Positions 1-6,302 of a DNA stretch of 11,860 nucleotides are shown here, piece after piece (positions within the stretch are counted from its first letter, which is position 1; every line of letters begins with the position of its first letter). The notes below the pieces were generated by a model. That model was not told the DNA's origin, made no database searches, and worked only from the letters and a program-made list of their open reading frames with translations. Source of the DNA: an uncultured Veillonella sp. (GTDB taxonomy: Bacteria; Bacillota; Negativicutes; Veillonellales; Veillonellaceae); assembly GCA_900552445.1 (NCBI GenBank), contig URZS01000011.1:1-11860 (forward strand), given 5' to 3'. Made by a program: the position numbers and the translations under genes.

Positions 1-183
1 AATGATTTTACACGTACAATTACTAAATTATATAAAAATAATCGATTAGTTAATACTGCATATCAAGGTGATCTTGTTTCTATTGAAATGGATCAGTTAT
101 TGGATTTTCAAGATATTTATAAGGTTGTTGATGCAAAAATTGTTGAAGAAAATAGTAAATATATAAAAAAGGACCACTCATAA
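1..183 (+). CDS. C-terminal fragment of an unidentified protein (5' end outside the window)
   Basis: The plus strand is open in frame 1 from the first base to a TAA at 181-183, giving 60 residues that start NDFTRTITKLYKNN and end KYIKKDHS. The middle (VNTAYQGDLVSIEM, then DFQDIYKVVDAKI) alternates hydrophobic and polar residues and has a GD-turn, like a small beta-barrel such as those at the C-termini of translation-factor-like proteins and some U32-family peptidases. I lean weakly to a U32 peptidase C-terminus, from memory of the family's style and not from a diagnostic motif. The gene converges on the minus-strand dcw cluster. Its last codons and stop lie inside the hairpin that terminates the opposite strand. 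No N-terminal or catalytic region is visible, so function cannot be assigned. Confidence 0.6.
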   Translation, partial: NDFTRTITKLYKNNRLVNTAYQGDLVSIEMDQLLDFQDIYKVVDAKIVEENSKYIKKDHS

Positions 184-192
184 GAGTGGTCC
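165..192 (-). terminator. Intrinsic terminator of the outer-membrane barrel gene and dcw cluster
   Basis: A perfect 9-bp inverted repeat (GGACCACTC at 171-179, GAGTGGTCC at 184-192) has a 4-nt loop at 180-183. Read on the minus strand, the hairpin starts 8 nt after the barrel gene's stop codon and is followed by six T residues (complement of the A-run 165-170). This is a textbook Rho-independent terminator. Read on the plus strand the same hairpin lacks a T-tract (it is followed by CAAATTCCTT), so it should act mainly on minus-strand transcription. The convergent plus-strand gene's TAA stop sits in the loop. Confidence 0.9.
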
Positions 193-200
193 CAAATTCC

Positions 201-770
201 TTAGAAGGAGTAGCCTACACCAGCGTGTAAACCTTTTGCAGTTTTATCGTTGCTATCTACGCTATATTTATCATAGCCATAGTATAAGTTTAAGTCGATA
301 TCAGGGCGTACTTCGTATTGAGCACCTACTTGGTAAGTTTGCTTAATATCGTTACCCCAACCAGCTTTAGCAAAGCCGTTTACTTTTTCAGTTAAAGGTA
401 CATGACCGATAACACCAGCTTGGAAGCCTAGTTCAGTGTCATGTGTACGAATTGCAGTACCTGCACCATAAACGTTTACGTTTGGATGCACTTTGTAAAC
501 TAATGCTAATTGATGATCTTTGATATCACCATTTTTTGCATTTACTTTATCGTAAGAATATTGTACTGCAGTTTTATCGGAAAGATCGTGTTGCAAAGAA
601 ACACCAAAACCATCGTTGCTATTACCGCCACCTTTAGATACATGTTGTTTAAATGCATAATCAGCTTGTACCTTAGTGGAACCATCACTAATTTTTGTTA
701 CAGGTGCTGCAGCAAATGCGCTACCTGCTACAACTGTTGCTGCTAGAGTTAATAATACTAATTTCTTCAT
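201..770 (-). CDS. Small outer-membrane beta-barrel protein
   Basis: The protein has 189 residues. Residues 1-20 form a classical signal peptide: MKK, a hydrophobic core, then GSAFA before AAP. The mature part of about 168 residues alternates hydrophobic and polar residues in strand-length blocks separated by Gly/Asn/Asp-rich turns, and ends GLHAGVGYSF. A terminal Phe after an aromatic residue is the usual recognition signal for the outer-membrane (BAM) assembly machinery. I count about ten possible strands, close to the 8-10-strand OmpX/OmpA/opacity-type barrels; there is no peptidoglycan-binding OmpA domain. Function (pore, adhesin or structural) cannot be read from sequence. The ATG start is supported by AGGAGGT at 775-781. 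It lies 80 bp downstream of ftsZ on the same strand and ends at a strong terminator, so it is either the last gene of the cluster transcript or a single-gene unit. Confidence 0.85.
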   Translation of the reverse strand: MKKLVLLTLAATVVAGSAFAAAPVTKISDGSTKVQADYAFKQHVSKGGGNSNDGFGVSLQHDLSDKTAVQYSYDKVNAKNGDIKDHQLALVYKVHPNVNVYGAGTAIRTHDTELGFQAGVIGHVPLTEKVNGFAKAGWGNDIKQTYQVGAQYEVRPDIDLNLYYGYDKYSVDSNDKTAKGLHAGVGYSF

Positions 771-785
771 TTGTACCTCCTATAC

Positions 786-803
786 ACATACCTACTAGTA
801 TGT
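786..803. repeat. Short inverted repeat upstream of the barrel gene
   Basis: ACATAC (786-791) and GTATGT (798-803) form a 6-bp inverted repeat around CTACTA, with the palindrome ACTAGT (794-799) overlapping it. It lies just upstream of the barrel gene's ribosome-binding site, in the 80-bp gap after ftsZ. It could be a protein-binding site or a small mRNA hairpin. A repeat this short can occur by chance in AT-rich DNA. The gap holds no hairpin with a T-tract that would end transcription after ftsZ, and no convincing -35/-10 pair. Confidence 0.25.
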
Positions 804-850
804 CTTACTAAGTTACTATTTACAGATGTTATAGTTATACACTCTATAAA

Positions 851-1891
851 TTAACGTTTCATGAATACAGGGATATCAGGGATACCACTGTTGGAATTTG
901 TTGTGGATGCTGGACGAGATGTAGTTGTTGTTTTACCGAATTCTGGCACACTTTTAGCGCTAGAATTGAAGCCAGTTGCAACAACTGTAATTTGTACTTT
1001 ATCGCCCAAGCTTTCATCGATAACGGAACCAAAGATGATATTTGCATCAGGATCTGCTGCATCAGAAATAATTTCAGCTGCTTCATTAACTTCAAAGATA
1101 CTCAAATCAGAGCTACCAGAAATGTTAAGCAAGATGCCTTTTGCACCATCGATGGAAGTTTCCAACAATGGGCTGTTAATAGCCATTTTTGCAGCGTCAG
1201 CAGCGCGGTTTTCACCTTCACCAACACCAATACCCATCAAAGCTTCGCCTTGTTCCGTCATGATAGTTTTAACGTCAGCAAAGTCAAGGTTGATCAAACC
1301 AGGAATTTGAATCAAGTCGGAAATACCTTTGATACCTTGGCGAAGAACATCATCGGCTTTACTGAATGCATCAGTAATAGTACATTTTTTATCAACAACT
1401 TGTAGTAATTTGTCATTAGGGATAACGATAATTGTATCAACTTTTTGAGTCAAGAACTCAATACCTTTTTCTGCTGCAGCACGACGGCGTTTACCTTCGA
1501 ACGCGAAAGGTTTAGTTACTACACCTACAGTTAATGCACCAACTTCTTTAGCACATTCTGCAACGATTGGAGCAGCACCAGTACCAGTACCACCGCCCAT
1601 ACCTGCAGTTACGAATACCATGTCAGCACCTTCAAGAGCTTTGATGATTTCTTCGCGACTTTCTTGAGCAGCTTCTTCACCAACTTGTGGATTAGCACCT
1701 GCGCCAAGACCTTTAGTTACTTTTTCACCAATTTGAATTGTTACATCTGCTTTAGACAATTCAAGCACTTGGTTTTCCGTATTAACTGCTATGAATTGAA
1801 CACCTTTAATTTGGTTATCTACCATGCGATTAACAGCGTTGTTACCACCGCCACCAACACCGATAACTTTAATATTTGCAAAATCAGACAT
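851..1891 (-). CDS. ftsZ: Cell division protein FtsZ
   Basis: FtsZ is the tubulin-like GTPase that polymerises at midcell into the Z-ring and recruits the divisome. The 346 residues include the N-terminal nucleotide-binding [13 protein letters not shown] (11-23), the tubulin signature GGGTGTG (99-105), NPF-loop-like [10 protein letters not shown] (127-136) and the T7 synergy loop NLDFADV (201-207), whose acidic residue completes the GTPase site of the next subunit. A Ser/Thr/Asn-rich linker of only about 25 residues (312-336) leads to the conserved C-terminal peptide [10 protein letters not shown] (337-346), which binds membrane tethers and other partners. The ATG start is preceded by AGGAGG at 1899-1904. 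It follows sbp by 138 bp with its own candidate promoter. Unusually for a Firmicutes dcw cluster, ftsA is not directly upstream. Confidence 0.99.
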   Translation of the reverse strand: MSDFANIKVIGVGGGGNNAVNRMVDNQIKGVQFIAVNTENQVLELSKADVTIQIGEKVTKGLGAGANPQVGEEAAQESREEIIKALEGADMVFVTAGMGGGTGTGAAPIVAECAKEVGALTVGVVTKPFAFEGKRRRAAAEKGIEFLTQKVDTIIVIPNDKLLQVVDKKCTITDAFSKADDVLRQGIKGISDLIQIPGLINLDFADVKTIMTEQGEALMGIGVGEGENRAADAAKMAINSPLLETSIDGAKGILLNISGSSDLSIFEVNEAAEIISDAADPDANIIFGSVIDESLGDKVQITVVATGFNSSAKSVPEFGKTTTTSRPASTTNSNSGIPDIPVFMKR

Positions 1892-1919
1892 TGAACTTCC
1901 TCCTCTTATCGTTATTTAT

Positions 1920-1933
1920 CGTATCAATATACG
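1920..1933 (-). other. Small hairpin in the ftsZ 5' leader
   Basis: CGTAT (1920-1924) and ATACG (1929-1933) form a 5-bp stem with a 4-nt loop, 15 nt upstream of the ftsZ AGGAGG. In a transcript starting near 1975 it would lie in the leader. It is short and without a T-tract, so it is not a terminator. A regulatory role is only a possibility. Confidence 0.2.
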
Positions 1934-1981
1934 TCCCAATGTATCGATTTATATACTGACTATCTTATAACAATTACATTT

Positions 1982-2010
1982 ATTTTACACTAAAATTTGA
2001 AAACTTTCCA
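1982..2010 (-). promoter_or_regulatory. Candidate sigma-70-type promoter for ftsZ
   Basis: Read on the minus strand, TGGAAA (2010-2005; 4 of 6 matches to TTGACA) is followed after exactly 17 nt by TAAAAT (1987-1982; 5 of 6 matches to TATAAT). Transcription would start near 1975 and give a leader of about 84 nt. The 138-bp gap before ftsZ is large for this compact cluster, which favours an internal promoter. The gap is AT-rich, so chance matches are likely and other weak -10 boxes are present. Confidence 0.35.
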
Positions 2011-2029
2011 CTATATAGAATGTGATTTA

Positions 2030-2374
2030 TTAGAATCGCTTAGTCATAATAATTTTGCGTATAGCACCTACATTAATAAATACTCGCAACCCAAACCCAA
2101 TGAGGGCTACATAATATAAATTAATACCAATTAGGTCTCCTACATATACAAGAATAACAGCTAAAACTACATTTGAAAAGAACCCAATCACAAAATTACT
2201 GAGATCAAAAATTCGTTCCAACGCAGCTCGACTACCGCCAAACACTGCATCTAATGCAGCCAGAACCGCTACAGATGTATAGTTCGCATAACCGATAGGA
2301 ATATGAAGTGGTGCTATCCAACCTAATGTAGCTCCTACAATGAGTCCTACGATGGCAAAGATATAAATATTCAT
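2030..2374 (-). CDS. sbp: Small basic membrane protein Sbp, DUF1290 family
   Basis: The protein has 114 residues and several hydrophobic segments: about 2-22, 34-46, 60-82 and 84-104. Residues 47-57 (GGSRAALERIF) and the block FVIGFFSNVVLA (61-72) with YVGDLIGINLY (77-87) match my recollection of the DUF1290/Sbp family found upstream of ftsA or ftsZ in many Firmicutes and Actinobacteria. The C-terminus is basic (RKIIMTKRF). Its biochemical role is not established; conserved position with DUF881 and ftsZ suggests a membrane part in division. The ATG overlaps the DUF881 stop (ATGA, 2371-2374) and is preceded by AGGAGGT at 2380-2386, so the two are probably translationally coupled. Confidence 0.9.
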   Translation of the reverse strand: MNIYIFAIVGLIVGATLGWIAPLHIPIGYANYTSVAVLAALDAVFGGSRAALERIFDLSNFVIGFFSNVVLAVILVYVGDLIGINLYYVALIGFGLRVFINVGAIRKIIMTKRF

Positions 2375-3066
2375 TCTTTACCTCCTAACTCATTAGGCTT
2401 CATATGTTCTTCTCGGAAGGTTCCTGTAAAAGCTGGAATAGCTATCTCATTCTCTTCCTTGATAGTTACTTTAATCCCCCAATGTTTAAGCGAATCTACT
2501 ACGCCACCACGCATAGTAAGGGCAGAGTTTAACGTTTTAGGATCGCCAATAGCTTTTACAATAAAGGGAGCTCCAAAGACTTTCCCATTAACGGTAATAG
2601 TAGGACCAGAACAACGTATTTCTGATGTACCTATCAACCGTTGGTCATTGATGGCTATCGCCTCAGCCCCACCAGCGCGTAACTCATTGACGATACGTAA
2701 AATATCTTCATCATGAATTACAAACAAGTTTGGATTTTCACCACTTTGAATTGGTTTCAAACTATCTTCAATCAACACGCTAACTCCAGAACCTTTAACA
2801 TTTGTTAAGGCCGCTCTCATCATGAGCTGCTCATCAACCTTTACGTCTGTAGTAGTGCCATTTTGTTTGAGCGTTTCTATTTGCTTTAATAAAGCATCCC
2901 TCTCGCTTTGGGCTTCACGTAGTTGAACGGCTAAATCACCAGCCCGTTGCAAGCGAATGTTTTCTTCTATATTATCTTGTGTCATCTTATATTGAGTTAC
3001 AACCATGAACCCTAATATACAGCTGACTAAGGCTATTGCCCACCGTTCGTGTCTCACGACAATCAT
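2371..3066 (-). CDS. DUF881 family membrane-anchored protein (YlxX/YlxW-like)
   Basis: The protein has 231 residues: a short basic N-terminus (residues 1-9), one membrane anchor (about 10-25), a coiled coil rich in Glu/Gln/Leu (about 31-69), then an extracytoplasmic DUF881 domain (about 80-218). The domain contains VNELRAGGAEAIAINDQRL and ends in WGIKVTIKEENEIAIPAF, both typical of the family. In Bacillus, one or two such genes (ylxW, ylxX) lie between divIB and sbp, the same place as here, where there is only one. Function is unknown; a division or envelope role is inferred from context. The start codon directly abuts the ftsQ stop (TAG then ATG, no gap) and has only a modest AAAGG as ribosome-binding site, so it may depend on translation of ftsQ. 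Confidence 0.9.
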   Translation of the reverse strand: MIVVRHERWAIALVSCILGFMVVTQYKMTQDNIEENIRLQRAGDLAVQLREAQSERDALLKQIETLKQNGTTTDVKVDEQLMMRAALTNVKGSGVSVLIEDSLKPIQSGENPNLFVIHDEDILRIVNELRAGGAEAIAINDQRLIGTSEIRCSGPTITVNGKVFGAPFIVKAIGDPKTLNSALTMRGGVVDSLKHWGIKVTIKEENEIAIPAFTGTFREEHMKPNELGGKE

Positions 3067-3948
3067 CTACCTTTTATCTTCAACATGACCTTGTTTATCT
3101 TGTTTTGTATCATCTTTCTTAGTAGATGAAGTTTCCGTAGTCGGTGCCCCATTTTGATGTTTCTTTCCTTCAGGAATTACATCAGTCTTAATGTACGGTG
3201 ATGAAATATTAACATCTATATACTGTACATTACCATGGGTTTTCTTAATATCTTGTAACATCGACTGTGTTAGCTCTGCCTTTTTAGGTAAGTCTTTACC
3301 ATCACCTAAACGAATCTGTACACCAGATACGGTATAAGCCATAATCGCATCAGGATCACCAATATTGACCTCTGCAATATTCTTGAACGTATTTTCATCA
3401 AGAGAATTTAAATACTCAAGAGCTGCTAGAATCGGCTTATCTACAACCGTATCACCTAATAAAATATTTCCCGCTTTAACACCAGAAATCATTGGTACAG
3501 ATGTATCTTGTATGGCTGGTTCTGATGCGATAACTTGACCTTTACTATCAATAGTTAAGTATCCGAACTGAGCCGGTACTACAGCAACGGCCTTACGTTC
3601 TACAATGTGAACCTCCATAGTCAGTGGCAATTGATATCGTATGTGGGCTTCTTCAACCCGTAAATCCTTTGCCAATCTAGATTTCAATTTTTCTGTACTA
3701 ATTTGCAAAATATTGACAGGTTCATGTATATCACCTGCTACCATTACATCTTGTACAGTCACCTTATCCGATCCCGTTATTTTTAAGGATCCAAAAGGAA
3801 TAGGTAGTGTAAACAACCCCACCAACACGAGAGTAACTGCACCACCGATTTTTAACACTCGTTTTCTAAATACAGCCCGTTCGTCACGAACAGGTGTAGA
3901 AGACTGCATCTCCCCAGAGTTGGATGGATGGTTTTGCTTATCATCCAT
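3067..3948 (-). CDS. ftsQ: Cell division protein FtsQ/DivIB
   Basis: FtsQ (DivIB) is a bitopic divisome protein that links early Z-ring proteins to the septal synthase and its FtsL/FtsB partners. The 293 residues comprise a cytoplasmic polar tail (1-32), one transmembrane segment (about 33-51), a POTRA domain beginning SLKITGSDKVTVQDVMVAG (54-72) and including LPLTMEVHIVERKAVAVV (107-124), and a beta domain with residues such as GYLTIDSKGQVI (129-140) and a conserved-looking region ending NVQYIDVNISSPYIKTDV near 240-257. The last 40 or so residues are a Lys/Asp/Thr/Gln-rich, probably disordered extension. AAGGAG at 3955-3960 supports the ATG. It follows ddl by 28 bp and abuts the DUF881 gene, the usual Firmicutes arrangement. 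Confidence 0.93.
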   Translation of the reverse strand: MDDKQNHPSNSGEMQSSTPVRDERAVFRKRVLKIGGAVTLVLVGLFTLPIPFGSLKITGSDKVTVQDVMVAGDIHEPVNILQISTEKLKSRLAKDLRVEEAHIRYQLPLTMEVHIVERKAVAVVPAQFGYLTIDSKGQVIASEPAIQDTSVPMISGVKAGNILLGDTVVDKPILAALEYLNSLDENTFKNIAEVNIGDPDAIMAYTVSGVQIRLGDGKDLPKKAELTQSMLQDIKKTHGNVQYIDVNISSPYIKTDVIPEGKKHQNGAPTTETSSTKKDDTKQDKQGHVEDKR

Positions 3949-3976
3949 AGATAACTCCTTCTGTTCTATTTAGCCT

Positions 3977-4909
3977 TTAAAATTTCCCTATACTAGCTGT
4001 TAATAGAATTTTTTCACATAATGTAGGGAAATCGATTCCCATATCATTAGCTGCTTTTGGTACTAAAGACGTTGCCGTCATACCAGGAACAGTATTGTAC
4101 TCAAGAACATACATTTTATCTGCATGATCTGTCATAATATCTACACGAATAACCCCACTACCTTGCACTTCGCGATACACAAGTTCCCCAATGCGTTGCA
4201 TTTCAGCAGTCATTTCGTCGCTAATAGGTGCTGGTACCAAGTATTCTGTAGCCCCTACAGTATATTTGCTCTTGTAGTCATATTCACCAGAATGTGGACG
4301 AATTTCAATAACTGACAATGCTTTACCATCCAAAACAGCCACCGTAAACTCGCGACCATCAAGGAATTGTTCTACTACGAGAATAGGATCATATTTAAGA
4401 GCCTCTGTTACAGCTGCTTCTAATTGTGATTCTTCTCGAACAATTGTCACACCAATGCTGGAGCCTTGCGTAGCAGACTTAACTACTACAGGAATGGTAA
4501 ATTCTTTACGAATATGATCGATAATTGCTTCTGCAGATTCAAGATTACCATTATAAGATTCAGATCTTGCAGTTGGAATATTAGCCCCTTTAAATACGTC
4601 TTTACTTACTTTCTTATTCATCCCTACAGCATGAGCCATGATGCCTGAGCCAGTATATGGAATTTCAGCCATCTCTAAAAGCCCTTGCAAGGCACCATCT
4701 TCACCATAACGACCATGAATAGCATTAAATACGACTTCACCGCCTAATGAATCGATATCTTGCAATACTGTGCGAGGATTAAGTTCTAATGTTTGAGCCT
4801 TGTACCCTTTGCTCACAAGTGCTTCTGCAATAGCTGCACCAGTGCGACGAGATACTTCAGCCTCTTTGGAAGGACCACCCATCAATACGATTATTTGTTT
4901 ATCTTTCAT
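3977..4909 (-). CDS. ddl: D-alanine--D-alanine ligase
   Basis: Ddl is the cytoplasmic ATP-grasp enzyme that joins two D-alanines into the dipeptide added by MurF. The 310-residue length matches DdlB-type enzymes. Visible motifs are the N-terminal GGPSKEAEVS (11-20, with the catalytic-type Glu18), HGRYGEDGALQG (65-76), the omega-loop YDYKSKY (210-216), RVD (255-257), and the metal-binding LEYNTVPGMT (269-278) followed by SLVP (281-284). The Tyr at the end of YDYKSKY is the residue type seen in D-Ala-D-Ala ligases; D-lactate-adding vancomycin-resistance ligases lack this Tyr-containing loop. The start overlaps the murC stop as ATGA (4906-4909), suggesting coupled translation. It sits where many Firmicutes carry murB. 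Confidence 0.97.
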   Translation of the reverse strand: MKDKQIIVLMGGPSKEAEVSRRTGAAIAEALVSKGYKAQTLELNPRTVLQDIDSLGGEVVFNAIHGRYGEDGALQGLLEMAEIPYTGSGIMAHAVGMNKKVSKDVFKGANIPTARSESYNGNLESAEAIIDHIRKEFTIPVVVKSATQGSSIGVTIVREESQLEAAVTEALKYDPILVVEQFLDGREFTVAVLDGKALSVIEIRPHSGEYDYKSKYTVGATEYLVPAPISDEMTAEMQRIGELVYREVQGSGVIRVDIMTDHADKMYVLEYNTVPGMTATSLVPKAANDMGIDFPTLCEKILLTASIGKF

Positions 4910-6288
4910 TGTAAGCCTTCCTCCAATATCGCTAATAATTTTGGGCCATATTGATTAATAGAACCTGCACCCATTGTAATAACCAAGTCATTTGGTCTTA
5001 CTACTTTTGCCAATACTTCAGGTAAATCATCAACAGATGGTACATAATTTACGTCTTGACCGGTAGCCTCTTTGATGGCATTTGGAATCGTATGCCCATC
5101 AATACCAGGGATTGGATCTTCACCAGAGCTATAAATATCTGTCATGTACACTTCGTCAGCGCTAGTGAAAGCAGTAGCAAACTCATCTTTCAACAAGCTT
5201 GTACGAGTAAAGCGATGTGGTTGGAATACACAGATGACACGATGTTTCTCAAGTTCTTTTGTAGCTTTCAAAGTAGCTTTGATTTCTGTAGGATGATGAG
5301 CATAATCATCTACAACCCATACGCCTGCTACATGACCTTTCGTTTCAAAACGGCGTTTTGCGCCGATAAATTTGCCTAAGCCTTTAGTAATAACACGTGT
5401 GTCTACGCCACAACAATCATGAGCAACAATAAATGCCGCTAAAGAATTCAATACGTTGTGGTCACCAGGTACACGCAAACGAACGCGCTCAATATTAACA
5501 CCTTTATGATATACATCGTATACCAACGTAGAATCTACATAGTGAATATTTTTAGCTACATAATCATTACTATCATCTAAGCCATAAGTAATAAAGTTGC
5601 GCTTTACGCGATTCATAACATAGCGAATACTTTCATTGTCACCACATACGATGGCCTTGCCATTTTCTGGAAGTGTTTCTACGAACTCACAGAAAGCATT
5701 AAGTAAATTATCCATCGTTTTGTAGTGATCCATATGATCATCTTCAATATTAGTAATAACGATAGTATGCGGGCGCAATTTCAAGAAAGACCCATCACTT
5801 TCATCCGCCTCTACAACGGAGAAGTGGCCTTTGCCAAGACAACTGCTACCTTTAAGGTAATCTACTTCACCACCGATAATTACCGTTGGGTCTGCATCAG
5901 CCTCTACTAAGATTTGACCAATCATAGATGTAGTAGAAGTCTTACCGTGTGCCCCTGCTACTGCAATGCCATCCGTTACATCGAGCACTGCTTTTACAAT
6001 ATCAGAGCGATGTAAAATAGTAATCCCTTGTTCTTTCGCTGCAACAATTTCAGGATTATTCTCACGAATCGCTGTAGAACGAACTACTGCATCTACACCA
6101 TTTACATATTCTTTATTGTGACCGATATGAACCGTAGCACCCATTTCTCTAAACTTAGAAATAACTGCGGATTCAGCTACATCTGAACCAGATACGTCAT
6201 ACCCTTTTTGAATTAAAATATTCGCTATAGCACGCATGCCAGATCCACCGATACCAATGAGATGAATCTTGTGAATACCATCTAACAT
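4906..6288 (-). CDS. murC: UDP-N-acetylmuramate--L-alanine ligase MurC
   Basis: MurC uses ATP to add L-alanine to UDP-MurNAc, the first peptide step of peptidoglycan precursor synthesis, in the cytoplasm. The 460 residues show the N-terminal nucleotide-binding loop IGIGGSGM (11-18), the Mur-ligase P-loop AGAHGKTST (111-119), EADESDGSF (160-168), TNIEDDHMDHY (179-189), GDHNVLNSLAA (275-285) and the C-terminal-domain signature DDYAHHPTE (327-335), whose double His is characteristic of MurC. FQPHRFTRT (355-363) is also typical. The ATG is preceded by AGGAGAG at 6294-6300 and lies 14 nt after murG. The murG-murC order is a known dcw arrangement. Confidence 0.98.
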   Translation of the reverse strand: MLDGIHKIHLIGIGGSGMRAIANILIQKGYDVSGSDVAESAVISKFREMGATVHIGHNKEYVNGVDAVVRSTAIRENNPEIVAAKEQGITILHRSDIVKAVLDVTDGIAVAGAHGKTSTTSMIGQILVEADADPTVIIGGEVDYLKGSSCLGKGHFSVVEADESDGSFLKLRPHTIVITNIEDDHMDHYKTMDNLLNAFCEFVETLPENGKAIVCGDNESIRYVMNRVKRNFITYGLDDSNDYVAKNIHYVDSTLVYDVYHKGVNIERVRLRVPGDHNVLNSLAAFIVAHDCCGVDTRVITKGLGKFIGAKRRFETKGHVAGVWVVDDYAHHPTEIKATLKATKELEKHRVICVFQPHRFTRTSLLKDEFATAFTSADEVYMTDIYSSGEDPIPGIDGHTIPNAIKEATGQDVNYVPSVDDLPEVLAKVVRPNDLVITMGAGSINQYGPKLLAILEEGLQ

Positions 6289-6302
6289 AAAAGCTCTCCT
6301 TA

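Noticed and set aside
510..746. 78-codon plus-strand frame opposite the barrel gene, rich in Cys, Ile and Tyr
   Set aside because: It is antisense to a signal-peptide barrel protein; the Cys-rich end is the reverse complement of the Ala-rich signal peptide.
771..850. Terminator between ftsZ and the barrel gene
   Set aside because: The only inverted repeat is 6 bp, AT-rich and lacks a following T-tract on the minus strand.
861..1310. 149-codon open frame on the plus strand opposite ftsZ
   Set aside because: It is exactly antisense to a conserved ftsZ, its product has no recognisable motif or ribosome-binding site, and it follows from the codon pattern of ftsZ.
992..1405. 137-codon plus-strand open frame opposite ftsZ
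   Set aside because: It overlaps another spurious frame and ftsZ itself, and its composition is rich in Phe, Ile, Asn and Cys with no family signal.
3641..3973. 110-codon plus-strand frame opposite ftsQ
   Set aside because: It lies wholly antisense to ftsQ and has no motif or credible ribosome-binding site.
3977..4909. Ddl as a vancomycin-resistance type D-Ala-D-Lac ligase
   Set aside because: The omega-loop YDYKSKY keeps the Tyr typical of D-Ala-D-Ala ligases and the gene sits in the housekeeping cell-wall cluster.
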